Shown piece by piece: positions 55,237 through 62,863 of a stretch of 64,000 bases of DNA. Within the stretch, counting starts at the first letter, position 1, and each line of letters begins with the position of its first letter. The DNA comes from JAKPPT01 sp964630305 (GTDB taxonomy: Bacteria > Spirochaetota > Spirochaetia > Treponematales > UBA12059): the NCBI GenBank assembly GCA_964630305.1, contig CAZVTR010000003.1, positions 39,154 through 103,153 on the forward strand. The letters are read 5' to 3'. The notes under the pieces are model-generated. The model saw only the letters and a program-made list of their open reading frames with translations, searched no databases and was not told the origin of the DNA. The translations under genes were made by a program, and so were the position numbers.

Positions 55237-55491
55237 TTTTTCGAGTCTGCGGTTCCGAAACCACAAAATAGCATCAGTTAAAACCATACTGGCATTTAGT
55301 ATATAAAAATATACAACAGCATCAAAGTGATAGAGCAGTTTGTTGATAATTCCAGCAATGTACCCTAGAAACACTATTATCAAAAAAAGTACGCTTTTGC
55401 CTGCTGTTTTCTTTGTGTGCCACGATTTATAAATCGAGAATGGCCAAGCTGCTCCAAAGCAGAGCAGCATAATAATTTCATAAGGACTCAT
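55219..55491 (-). CDS. Small three-helix membrane protein, PQ-loop/SemiSWEET-like
   Basis: 90 residues, three membrane helices. The first carries AAWPFSIYKSWHTKKTAGKS, close to the PQ-loop pattern of SemiSWEET sugar pores, followed by a GYIAGIINKLLY helix. One repeat of three helices is what SemiSWEETs use as homodimers. Substrate unknown. It is 8 bases downstream of the CheY-like gene and shares its transcript. Confidence 0.55.
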   Translation of the reverse strand: MSPYEIIMLLCFGAAWPFSIYKSWHTKKTAGKSVLFLIIVFLGYIAGIINKLLYHFDAVVYFYILNASMVLTDAILWFRNRRLEKQKNHP

Positions 55492-55498
55492 AGTACTA

Positions 55499-55936
55499 TT
55501 AGTGGTTAAGCACAGCTACAATACGTTCAAGCACTTTTTTTCTGTCCAACGGCTTAATAATATAACTCTTAGCACCGAGTAACAGCGATTTTTTTACAAC
55601 ATCTTCTTTCCCGAGTGCGCTAATCATAATTACCGTTGCATTTTTATCAAATTCCAGTAATTTTTCAAGTGCAGTAACGCCATCCATTTGAGGCATAGTA
55701 ATATCCATGGTTACAAGATCTACATTGGGATAGAGTTCCTTGTATTTTTCGATACCCTGGATGCCATCTGCAGCAGTACCGACTACGTCAAATCCTTCTG
55801 AGGTGAGTATTTGCCCTAATTGTTTGGCAATAAACATTGAATCATCGATAATGAGAACTCTATATGGACTTCCATCTGGTTTAACACCATCGGGTTTTTT
55901 TTCGTTCATTGCGGGCATATCTGATTTTGCGATCAT
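55499..55936 (-). CDS. CheY-like single-domain response regulator
   Basis: 145 residues: about 25 disordered residues, then one receiver domain. Acidic pocket in VLIIDDSMF, phospho-Asp in LVTMDITMPQMDG, Thr/Ser in ISALGK and Lys in YIIKPLDRKK. No output domain. GGGAGAGG precedes the ATG. It could act on the flagellar switch or on another protein partner; its kinase is not in the window. Confidence 0.85.
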   Translation of the reverse strand: MIAKSDMPAMNEKKPDGVKPDGSPYRVLIIDDSMFIAKQLGQILTSEGFDVVGTAADGIQGIEKYKELYPNVDLVTMDITMPQMDGVTALEKLLEFDKNATVIMISALGKEDVVKKSLLLGAKSYIIKPLDRKKVLERIVAVLNH

Positions 55937-56000
55937 GGCTGTGCCTCTCCCTTGTAGTTTCTTTAATTATAACAAAAGAACTTAAAATTGTACAATAGTA

Positions 56001-56035
56001 AAATAAACAAGCCGCCCTTAACTGAGGACGGCTTG
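56001..56035 (-). terminator. Terminator of the exported-protein gene
   Basis: Minus strand CAAGCCGTCCT and AGGGCGGCTTG around CAGTTA, followed by TTTATTT. One G-U pair. Confidence 0.7.
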
Positions 56036-56057
56036 TCAAAAAAATTGCTAGTTTAGT

Positions 56058-56807
56058 TTATCGCTTTACAATAGTTAATGTTCCTGTAATAGTGAGTATT
56101 TTACCATCGAAAGCAAACTGCAATATTCCGGTATACCCAAAAATTGCATTAGGTGATGGCACATCAGTAACAATTTTACCAGTTTTAGCGGTTGTTGTTC
56201 CTACTTGCTTGCCATCGGGTATTGAAGCATCCCAAACTTTATTCCAGTTAACATCTGCTACTTTGCCACTGGTTGAAAAGTCTGTATGGATAGTGTTATC
56301 AGTATGTCCGATAACACGCTGTTTAACAGCAATTTTTGCCATATCGAGCGTGCCGTCTTTTGCTGTTACAATTTCATAGGCAGTGCCGCGGTGTATGTAA
56401 CGGATTTGGATACTTCCATCAGCAAGTTTTGTAACGGAAAGTGCATCAATAACAGCCTGATTTGTTGGTGCAACAGCAAACAAGAACAAACCACGAAGTC
56501 CGCCTGGAATTACGGTGTTTCCGAAAATATCATACTGATAGTGGTTAAATATTTCCGTAGAATGATATTTTGATGCATGGCTTGTTGCATCTGGATTGCC
56601 AAGACTGTCTTTACCGTCTGTTCCGGAATATCGGCTTTGGCCAGAATCCATGTATCTTGTGGGTCCTGCAAAATAGAAATAATTTCCAGCATCAGGGCCT
56701 GTAACATTGAATCGGTATTCAATTTTGAGTTCTGGCTTTGGCTGAGCTAGAACTGGCAGTACACAGACTGCTATGAGAGCTAGAAGCAGAATAGCTTTTG
56801 CTTTCAT
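56058..56807 (-). CDS. Exported protein of unknown function
   Basis: 249 residues with a standard signal peptide (ALIAVCVLPVLAQ). The mature protein is beta-rich and Gly/Thr-rich, with FYFAGPTRYMDSGQSR and a final FDGKILTITGTLTIVKR strand. I do not recognise a family. Strong GGAGG site and an excellent promoter suggest high expression of a periplasmic or surface protein. Confidence 0.6.
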   Translation of the reverse strand: MKAKAILLLALIAVCVLPVLAQPKPELKIEYRFNVTGPDAGNYFYFAGPTRYMDSGQSRYSGTDGKDSLGNPDATSHASKYHSTEIFNHYQYDIFGNTVIPGGLRGLFLFAVAPTNQAVIDALSVTKLADGSIQIRYIHRGTAYEIVTAKDGTLDMAKIAVKQRVIGHTDNTIHTDFSTSGKVADVNWNKVWDASIPDGKQVGTTTAKTGKIVTDVPSPNAIFGYTGILQFAFDGKILTITGTLTIVKR

Positions 56808-56855
56808 ACAAACCTCCTTATGGTTCTTTGTGGTTTATCGAAACATATAAATATT

Positions 56856-56884
56856 TATATAAATCTATTTATCTAGTTTGTCAA
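56856..56884 (-). promoter_or_regulatory. Strong promoter of the exported-protein gene
   Basis: Minus strand TTGACA (56884-56879), 17 bp, TATATA (56861-56856). Leader of about 40 nt with AGGAGG. Confidence 0.7.
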
Positions 56885-56976
56885 GCATATATCGTGTTGA
56901 AAGTATGAAAATGTGGTAGTAAAATTTTAATGGCAGCGGTAGCTATGTGTAAGATTATAATGAAAGGAGTATATTT

Positions 56977-57666
56977 ATGAAATGGTTTATAGCAGGTGTT
57001 TTGATTCTAGGTGCTCTGGTATGTTTTGCTGAACCAATTCCTGATGTATATGCTGGATCTTCAGATACAAAGACAATTAATCTAGATGTTGGCATGGAAC
57101 TTTCTGAGCTTATGCAAAATTCTTTTAGCAATATAGGTATTAATAATTTTACCATATTGCTAGGTCAGCAATTTTGGTTTGAACCATGGAATTTATTCGG
57201 CTGGAGGATGATGGCGATGAATGTGCAGCTCTCATCGGAGCATCTTGCTGATCCCAATGCTGTAACTGGGCTTGAAGGCAATAGAAATGATTTGTCTGGT
57301 TCTTTTTTTGCTTTACGATTCTATTTTGAATGGTACACAATATTACTTAAAGCATGGTTCATTAAAGTAATTCCAATTGTATCGGCAGGTGTTGGATTTC
57401 AGCGTACTATTATTGAAAATCCGCGTTACCTGCAAGCTGTTTATGATATTTCCGCTGTACCAGTAGCAATTGCAGGGCGTCTTCACATATCAATACTGAA
57501 TTATATCTGGATTGAAATGCCGTTTATGGAAATTTCACTTAATGTGTGGAACACAACACCTACCAAAGAGCTTGGAGATTTAACTATTGCGAGACCTGAT
57601 TGGTTTAATATGTATGGATGGTTATCGTTAGGAATTTCAATTCCTTTGTATAAACCATTAAATTGA
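56977..57666 (+). CDS. Exported, probably outer-membrane barrel-like protein
   Basis: 229 residues. Signal peptide ending VCFAE. The remainder alternates aromatic-rich strands (LLGQQFWFEPWNLFGWRMMAMNVQLS; FFALRFYFEWYTILL), compatible with a small barrel, although the last residue is Asn. No family recognised. AAGGAG precedes the ATG. Confidence 0.5.
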   Translation: MKWFIAGVLILGALVCFAEPIPDVYAGSSDTKTINLDVGMELSELMQNSFSNIGINNFTILLGQQFWFEPWNLFGWRMMAMNVQLSSEHLADPNAVTGLEGNRNDLSGSFFALRFYFEWYTILLKAWFIKVIPIVSAGVGFQRTIIENPRYLQAVYDISAVPVAIAGRLHISILNYIWIEMPFMEISLNVWNTTPTKELGDLTIARPDWFNMYGWLSLGISIPLYKPLN

Positions 57667-57760
57667 AAATAAAATATATTCATAGTTCATCAATTTATAT
57701 TATACGTTTGTTTATTAGATAGAATTTTTATGCGTTATTTTATTTTTTTTCACTTTTCAT

Positions 57761-57789
57761 TTGACAGTATTGTTCCGACAAAATAGAAT
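57761..57789 (+). promoter_or_regulatory. Strong promoter of the histone-like gene
   Basis: TTGACA (57761-57766), 17 bp, TAGAAT (57784-57789). The leader of about 40 nt carries AAGGAGG. Confidence 0.75.
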
Positions 57790-57835
57790 TGAAGAAGATG
57801 TGCAATAATGCATATTAAAGCAAGGAGGGCCTTTT

Positions 57836-58366
57836 ATGCCGTCAGATTCTAAAAAGACAACGAGTACGACTTCAAAACCTGCAGCAAAAAAAACAACTGC
57901 TGCCAAAAAACCAGCAGCTAAAACAGCTACAGCTAAGAAGCCTGCTGCAAAAACAGCTACTGCAAAGAAGCCAGCAGCCAAGACAACAACAGCTAAAAAA
58001 CCAGCAGCTAAAACAACCGCAGCAAAAAAAACCGCTGCGAAAACAACTGCAGCAAAGAAACCGGCAGCTAAAACAACTGCAGCTAAAAAACCTGCTGCGA
58101 AAACAACCGCAGCAAAAAAACCGGCAGCTAAAACAACTGCAGCTAAAAAACCCGCTGCAAAAACAACTGCAGCAAAGAAGCCAGCTGCTAAAACAACCGC
58201 AGCAAAAAAACCTGCTGCAAAAACAACTGCTCCTAAAAAACCTGCAGTGAAAAAAACACCAGCAAAGCCAGCAGTAAAATCACCTGAACAGCCAGCAGCA
58301 AATTCTTCTGCACCGTTAAACGAAAATAAAATTCTGAATAATTCTGATTCAAATAATTCATATTAA
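57836..58366 (+). CDS. Histone H1-like Lys/Ala/Pro repeat protein
   Basis: 176 residues; nearly all is a 10-residue repeat of the type KKPAAKTTAA in about 11 copies (DNA 57870-58250). The tail is acidic and Asn/Ser-rich (SSAPLNENK, NNSDSNNSY). Composition matches histone H1 tails and the AlgP/Hc1-like bacterial proteins that coat DNA. Unstructured and highly basic, so nucleoid binding is the likely role. Codons vary between copies, which argues for selection on the peptide and against recent slippage. Strong promoter and AAGGAGG. Confidence 0.7.
   Translation: MPSDSKKTTSTTSKPAAKKTTAAKKPAAKTATAKKPAAKTATAKKPAAKTTTAKKPAAKTTAAKKTAAKTTAAKKPAAKTTAAKKPAAKTTAAKKPAAKTTAAKKPAAKTTAAKKPAAKTTAAKKPAAKTTAPKKPAVKKTPAKPAVKSPEQPAANSSAPLNENKILNNSDSNNSY
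57870..58250 (+). repeat. 30-bp tandem repeat inside the histone-like gene
   Basis: Repeat unit of 30 bases coding for KTTAAKKPAA-like decapeptides. Copies differ by synonymous changes (GCA/GCT, ACC/ACT, AAA/AAG), so they are diverged rather than freshly expanded. Copy number may still vary between strains. Confidence 0.75.
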
Positions 58367-58374
58367 ATATATAC

Positions 58375-58463
58375 TGTGGTAAATATCACAAGATTACAGT
58401 AATTAAGCTGTTTTCTTGTGATATTTATCACGAATGCTGTTTCGTGTCATAATGATGACACGA
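58375..58463. promoter_or_regulatory. Cluster of three palindromes, two resembling CRP/FNR-type sites
   Basis: TGTGG-N6-TCACA (58375-58390) and TGTGA-N6-TCACG (58417-58432), each one base from the CRP consensus and 42 bp apart. They are also inverted copies of each other, so RNA could fold a 17-bp hairpin. A third perfect palindrome has arms TCGTGTCAT/ATGACACGA (58442-58463). All lie upstream of the promoter at 58487. Confidence 0.5.
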
Positions 58464-58486
58464 GTTGTGCAATAGCAGTTTCCTAC

Positions 58487-58515
58487 TTGACGTTTCGCTT
58501 GAATAAAGGCATAAT
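58487..58515 (+). promoter_or_regulatory. Promoter of the 30-aa ribosomal-type gene
   Basis: TTGACG (58487-58492), 17 bp, CATAAT (58510-58515). Leader of about 68 nt with AAGGAG. Confidence 0.65.
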
Positions 58516-58589
58516 CTACCTACTGGTTTTAATAGTCATGAGTCATAAAGAGTAGTGTTGCTCTTATTAGACTCTATAAGGAGTTTACA

Positions 58590-58682
58590 GTGCCCTGCGG
58601 AAGAAAAAGAAAACTTCAAAAAATTGCGACTCATAAACGCAAGAAGAAGAGAAGAAAGAACAGACACAAGACAAGAAAATGA
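58590..58682 (+). CDS. 30-residue basic protein, bTHX/AURKAIP1-COX24-like
   Basis: GTG start at 58590 with AAGGAG six bases ahead. The peptide begins MPCGRKRKLQKIATHKRKKK and ends with a further Arg/Lys/His tract. It matches the short ribosome-associated proteins with an AURKAIP1/COX24 domain (conserved KIATHKRKKR core) found in several bacterial phyla. These sit on the small subunit. Very strong promoter, SD and terminator around it support a real gene. Confidence 0.75.
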   Translation: MPCGRKRKLQKIATHKRKKKRRKNRHKTRK

Positions 58683-58696
58683 TTCTTTCTATTCAG

Positions 58697-58727
58697 GGCT
58701 GTCCCATGTGTTCGGGCAGCCTTTTTT
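58697..58727 (+). terminator. Terminator of the 30-aa gene
   Basis: GGCTGTCC / GGGCAGCC stem (one G-U pair), loop CATGTGTTC, then TTTTTT. Confidence 0.85.
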
Positions 58728-58749
58728 AATTGAGGATGTCTGTAATTTC

Positions 58750-58777
58750 TTTACTATACAGAAAGTATTGTTACAAT
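58750..58777 (+). promoter_or_regulatory. Leaderless-type promoter of the 58784 gene
   Basis: TTTACT (58750-58755), 16 bp, TACAAT (58772-58777), 6 bases (AAAAGT), ATG at 58784. No Shine-Dalgarno sequence. Confidence 0.55.
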
Positions 58778-58783
58778 AAAAGT

Positions 58784-59227
58784 ATGAAACAACTTATTAA
58801 CTATCAAGATAATATATTCTTTATTCAAAATTTAACATCTTGTCTTGAAGAAGCAATGCAGCTAGAGCTTGATTACGAGTTTACAGGCACATTGCTCGGT
58901 GCGCTTGTCGAACAGCTGCATGCAGCGTTTCAAGAATTGTATAAACATATCGAAATTAATCCGCAGTTAAAAGACCAGAATGAGCTTTTGCGTTTGTGTG
59001 CATTAGCAAGTACTGCATTTACGCGAGTGCTCAAGCAGTTAGGCACTGAGGAACACTCTGAATTAATACAATCTGATAACAAACTAACTCAGGATGCAAT
59101 AAAAGCTATGCTCTCATGGCATGAGGAAAAAACAACATCCCTCATGGTTAGGCTGTCAAACGAGGATCATGAAATTGATAAGCAATCAGGATTAAGTTCT
59201 GATGAGCTCTCGGGACTTCTCGGATGA
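58784..59227 (+). CDS. Helical protein of unknown function with a FliM-like C-terminal peptide
   Basis: 147 residues, all helical by composition, no signal peptide. The last residues, SGLSSDELSGLLG, resemble the LSQDEIDALL peptide at the start of FliM and FliN/FliY, which binds CheY. This is a short motif and could be coincidence. The promoter places the start at 58784 rather than at an upstream in-frame ATG (58730). Convergent with the transglycosylase gene. Confidence 0.55.
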   Translation: MKQLINYQDNIFFIQNLTSCLEEAMQLELDYEFTGTLLGALVEQLHAAFQELYKHIEINPQLKDQNELLRLCALASTAFTRVLKQLGTEEHSELIQSDNKLTQDAIKAMLSWHEEKTTSLMVRLSNEDHEIDKQSGLSSDELSGLLG

Positions 59228-59234
59228 CTGCTGT

Positions 59235-59942
59235 TTATCGAAACATCGGCTTTTTAGTGAGCATTGCTATAGACTGTTGATGTTTTGCAACAATTTGCGC
59301 TTCAAAAAGGGATTGAATATTGAGCATATGTGAGTTAATCCGATAAATATAATCCAATGTTTTTTCGGGAGTTCCGCCTTTTTTCACACGGGCCGGCCCT
59401 GCATTGTACATTGCGAGAGCAGCAAATTCGTTGCTGGAAGTGTCCAGGCAATAACGAAGGTGCTTCATTGCATATTCTGCGTTGATTTTAGGATTATAAA
59501 ATTGGTCAATTGAAAGGCTTTCAAAGGCTTTAGAATTAAGCTGAAATAATCCTCTATCGATTGAATCCGTATTTTGATTGACTGCACGAGGATTAAATCT
59601 GCTTTCTTCATATGCAAGCGAAAAAGCTAAAGCTGGAGTAATTGAATATTTGATAGCTGTTTCAAGAATTATTGCTGCAATTTCACGTGATTTTGTAAGC
59701 TTGGCAAAAAAATCTATTGTGATTTCTCGCGTTCCTTCATTGGCATAAAAATCGGTGATATGATCATTGACTAAATTGGCTTCGAATATTGAAGAAAATT
59801 CTCGTTCCTGTAATTGTGCAAGGTTTGAGAAATTTACAGGGATATAGACTGTTTCATATGAGCGTGAACATGATGCTGCTATAAATATAAAAAAAATTGA
59901 TATAAACCGTGTTAATGCTCGAGATAATTGTCGAAAAAGCAT
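59235..59942 (-). CDS. Lytic transglycosylase lipoprotein (SLT domain)
   Basis: 235 residues. Lipobox FIAASC near residue 25 anchors it in a membrane. The SLT domain has the catalytic Glu in LAYEESRFNPRAVN, then RGLFQLN and AMYNAGPARVKKGG, all in the canonical order. It cleaves peptidoglycan glycan strands, for growth or to open gaps for envelope machines such as flagella. About 75 residues of linker precede the domain. Confidence 0.88.
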   Translation of the reverse strand: MLFRQLSRALTRFISIFFIFIAASCSRSYETVYIPVNFSNLAQLQEREFSSIFEANLVNDHITDFYANEGTREITIDFFAKLTKSREIAAIILETAIKYSITPALAFSLAYEESRFNPRAVNQNTDSIDRGLFQLNSKAFESLSIDQFYNPKINAEYAMKHLRYCLDTSSNEFAALAMYNAGPARVKKGGTPEKTLDYIYRINSHMLNIQSLFEAQIVAKHQQSIAMLTKKPMFR

Positions 59943-60047
59943 TAAATAAAAACCTCCCAGAATAATTAAGGTATTGCAAGGAGAATATCTTGAATTTTTA
60001 AAGGAATGTCAAGCTATGTCATGTTTTGGTGCCAATTGCACAGTTTT

Positions 60048-61823
60048 CTAAGAATTAGAAAGCGGCAAAGCGACAGAAAACTGTGAACCGCGCCCTGGTT
60101 CCGAATCTACTATGATACATCCGCCATGCGCTTTTATAATACCCATAGAAGATGAAAGACCAATTCCTCTTCCCGACTTTTTTGTCGAAAAGAATGGATC
60201 AAAAATTTTGCTCAACATAGTTTTAGGAATTCCTGGACCATTATCTTCTACAATAATAAGCGCGTATTCACCAGAAAAAAGTTCTATCCCTGCGTGGAAA
60301 TATCTGGAAAGATAATCAAGGGTAAGTTCTTTCCTTGTGCACGTAATCGTAACTTTGCCATTAAGAGTAGGGACTGCTTCTATTGCATTGAGTACAATAT
60401 TAAAAATACTCTGTTTAAGCTGGCTTTTATCGCCTTTTATTGTTATCGGTTCGTCGTCAAATACGTATGCTATTATATCTTGATGCTTAGTGCTAGTTGC
60501 AATGAGAGGCTTAATATCGTTAATGAGCGATTGCACAATTAATGTTTCCAGCTTCAGGGATGTTGAACCAGCAAAGTCAAGCATTGAGTGAATAAGCTCA
60601 CGTGATTGCAATGCAATATTTTTAGATTCCTGTAAAGCTTTATGTGCCTGCGTTTGACTGTCTATTTCTGACAATGCAAGCTCAATGTTGCCAAGAATTC
60701 CTGTTAGATAGTTGTTAAAATCATGTGCTACACTGCTGGCCATAAGCGCAAGACTTTCGAATTTCTGAATTTTTTCTATTTTAAGTTCTACATTCTTTCT
60801 TTCTTCTTCCAGTCTGCGATGTTCTTTGAGATCAATAACGAGCTGTTCGTTTGCCTGAATTAATTGCTGATTTAAGCTTTGCAGCGAGCTATTAACTTTC
60901 TGAATCTCTTTTGTCTTTTTTTGCACTGTAGCACGTAATTGGATAATCCAAAAGCTGCTTACGATAATGAGTCCAAATAAAATTGCAATAATCAAGGTAA
61001 TAGTAGTTGACCATTCCTGTTTGACTTTTACTGAATAGGATAATCCAAGCCATTTTTGGTAAATTTGTTCTAGTACACCGCTCTTTTGTGCACGCTGAAG
61101 GCCTTTTTGCAAAATTGATAATACAATTGCATTGCCTTTTGCAACAGCCATACAGTCTTTGCCAATATAGAGTGGTTCACCAATTTTTTTTATTACATTT
61201 TGATAGTTATTTTTATAAATATGGTAAAGAACAATCTGCTCATCACCGATATTTGCATCGGCTTTACCCTGAGCAACATATTCGATTGCTGTTTTAAAAT
61301 CATCAGTATATACCCATTCGACTGGGATATTTTGTTGTTTCAAGTACTCAATAGCATAATCACCGCGCTGTACAGAAACTTTTTTATTTGCTAGATCTTG
61401 CAGTGTAATGATATCTGTTCGATCACTATGAATAAAAATTGATGCAGGTACAGAAAAAACTTCATCGGTAAAATCAAAAAGCAACTTCCGCTGCGGGCTC
61501 TCAAAAATGCCTGTGAGCGCATCGGCCTTTCCATTGAGTACCGTTTGCTGAGCCGAAGCAAAGGTCATTGGTTTGAAAACTGGGGTAAAACCAAGTTCTG
61601 TTCCCATCCACCGGATAAGCTCAATAGCCATGCCGGTATAATCACCGCGTTCATCTGAGATAAACTCGAAGGGCGGGTAGTTAATCTGGCCTACAAATAC
61701 AATCTCCATATTGTTTTTTTTGAGCCAGGCTATTTCATCAATATTGAGTGATAATTCAGTCTTGTTGCAGCTAGAAAAGAGAGAAATGACAATTAGACAA
61801 AGCAGAAAAAACTTAAGACGCAT
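60048..61823 (-). CDS. Histidine kinase with periplasmic solute-binding sensor domain
   Basis: 591 residues from the ATG at 61823; a start at 61871 is possible but lies upstream of the promoter. Lipobox-like LFSSC, then a family 3 solute-binding domain (YPPFEFISDERGDYTGMAIE ... DANIGDEQIVLYH), one membrane helix, a coiled coil and a kinase core. The H-box is SVAHDFNNYLTGILGN, and the N and G boxes are NIVLNAIEA and DNGPGIPKT/GRGIGLSSS. It probably senses an amino acid or similar small polar ligand. No response regulator is adjacent. Confidence 0.88.
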   Translation of the reverse strand: MRLKFFLLCLIVISLFSSCNKTELSLNIDEIAWLKKNNMEIVFVGQINYPPFEFISDERGDYTGMAIELIRWMGTELGFTPVFKPMTFASAQQTVLNGKADALTGIFESPQRKLLFDFTDEVFSVPASIFIHSDRTDIITLQDLANKKVSVQRGDYAIEYLKQQNIPVEWVYTDDFKTAIEYVAQGKADANIGDEQIVLYHIYKNNYQNVIKKIGEPLYIGKDCMAVAKGNAIVLSILQKGLQRAQKSGVLEQIYQKWLGLSYSVKVKQEWSTTITLIIAILFGLIIVSSFWIIQLRATVQKKTKEIQKVNSSLQSLNQQLIQANEQLVIDLKEHRRLEEERKNVELKIEKIQKFESLALMASSVAHDFNNYLTGILGNIELALSEIDSQTQAHKALQESKNIALQSRELIHSMLDFAGSTSLKLETLIVQSLINDIKPLIATSTKHQDIIAYVFDDEPITIKGDKSQLKQSIFNIVLNAIEAVPTLNGKVTITCTRKELTLDYLSRYFHAGIELFSGEYALIIVEDNGPGIPKTMLSKIFDPFFSTKKSGRGIGLSSSMGIIKAHGGCIIVDSEPGRGSQFSVALPLSNS

Positions 61824-61830
61824 ACTATGT

Positions 61831-61858
61831 ATTGTAGATGCTTTTATAAAAAAAGCAA
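61831..61858 (-). promoter_or_regulatory. Near-leaderless promoter of the solute-binding sensor kinase
   Basis: Minus strand TTGCTT (61858-61853), 16 bp, TACAAT (61836-61831), 7 bases, ATG at 61823. It supports the later of two possible starts. Confidence 0.5.
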
Positions 61859-61941
61859 GGAAAAAATTCAAGCGTTATGAGTCTTTTAAGTATGTTTGGC
61901 TATACAAATTTCATTATTTGGGTTTGGATTTCGAAGAATTT

Positions 61942-62499
61942 TTAGAGCCGTTTATAATTCCATGTTTTAGTTCCAAACTTTGTTTCCTGGAGTATTCGGG
62001 CTCGTTCGAGTTCTTCTTTTGTAAGTGAGCTTTCAAGTAGCGGTTCTTCTAGCAGGCTCTTGAAGCCTTGAATAAAACTATCTTGTACGGTTTCAAAGCT
62101 NNNNNNNNNNNNNNNNNNNNNNNNNNNNNNNNNNNNNNNNNNNNNNNNNNNNNNNNNNNNNNNNNNNNNNNNNNNNNNNNNNNNNNNNNNNNNNNNNNNN
62201 TCATGGCAGGCAAGATAGTGAGTTTCGGGTATGACGATTGAGTAGGTGAGTTCATCAGCATGAAAAACGGCTCCGCCTCCGGTTATACGGCGCACTATAT
62301 CGACACCCATGTTTTGACAAGCTTCAATGTCTACTTCTTCTTCAATGCCCTGAAAGTATCCAATTGAAATTGCATGCGGTTCCCACCCATAAAAACGCAG
62401 TGTTGGCTCTGTTTTATTAGATGCGACCATCTCGAGTATTGCTTCATCAATACTCATGTTCCAATAAGCATTATTAAATCCGGTAGTTAGCAATCTCAT
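61942..62499 (-). CDS. Lipoate-protein ligase catalytic domain (LplA type), interrupted by an assembly gap
   Basis: N-terminal part (62499-62201): NNAYWNMSIDEAIL, RFYGWEPHAISIGYFQ and RRITGGGAVFHADELTYSIV, the lipoyl-AMP site. C-terminal part (62100-61942): TKEELERARILQETKFGTKTWNYKR, the usual ending. Homologues need about 110 residues between the halves, so the 100-N gap hides 300 or more bases, including the catalytic Lys/Cys region. LplA versus octanoyltransferase LipM therefore cannot be decided from this domain. The neighbouring LplB-like gene favours ligase. Confidence 0.8.
   Translation of the reverse strand: MRLLTTGFNNAYWNMSIDEAILEMVASNKTEPTLRFYGWEPHAISIGYFQGIEEEVDIEACQNMGVDIVRRITGGGAVFHADELTYSIVIPETHYLACHXXXXXXXXXXXXXXXXXXXXXXXXXXXXXXXXXXSFETVQDSFIQGFKSLLEEPLLESSLTKEELERARILQETKFGTKTWNYKRL
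62101..62200. other. Assembly gap (100 N)
   Basis: Exactly 100 N inside the lipoate ligase gene. Both flanks are the same gene in the same orientation, so the scaffold join is probably right although the length is too short. Confidence 0.98.
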
Positions 62500-62810
62500 A
62501 AGCAGTTTCCTTGTAGTGTCATTGACTGTACAGCTGTTGTCAGGTCTTCCGGTAACAGTCCGTATACGGTTACATTTAATTGCTCAATTCCTTTTGCAAA
62601 CCAAAAACCAATATCGTTAACCGGTTTCCCGATAAGGTACTGTTCGAGATGATCAAAGGCATCTTCTGGATGCGCAAAAAAATCTCCATGGATGGCAATA
62701 TCCTGAATAAGTGAGTCTTTGGATAGTGGCTTTTCTGTTGTAAGCTTCAGGCGCAGCAGTTTGCCGCCTTTTCCTTTGCCGGTAAAGGTATAAGTTTCTG
62801 TACAAGTCAC
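62496..62810 (-). CDS. LplB-like accessory domain of a split lipoate-protein ligase
   Basis: 104 residues. KGKGGKLLRLKLTTEKPLSKD, IQDIAIHGDFFAHPEDAFDHLEQ and LIGKPVND match the C-terminal accessory domain of lipoate-protein ligase A. In some archaea, such as Thermoplasma, this is a separate protein, LplB, needed to form lipoyl-AMP. It overlaps the catalytic gene by 4 bases, as expected for a two-subunit enzyme. Confidence 0.75.
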   Translation of the reverse strand: MTCTETYTFTGKGKGGKLLRLKLTTEKPLSKDSLIQDIAIHGDFFAHPEDAFDHLEQYLIGKPVNDIGFWFAKGIEQLNVTVYGLLPEDLTTAVQSMTLQGNCL

Positions 62811-62863
62811 TCTGTTCTCCTTTTCAAGCGGATTAGAGCATTTCTATTTTGGTATGGTTGTAG

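Noticed and set aside
57870..58250. CRISPR array
   Set aside because: The 30-base repeats are contiguous, without spacers, in frame, and code for a Lys/Ala/Pro decapeptide.
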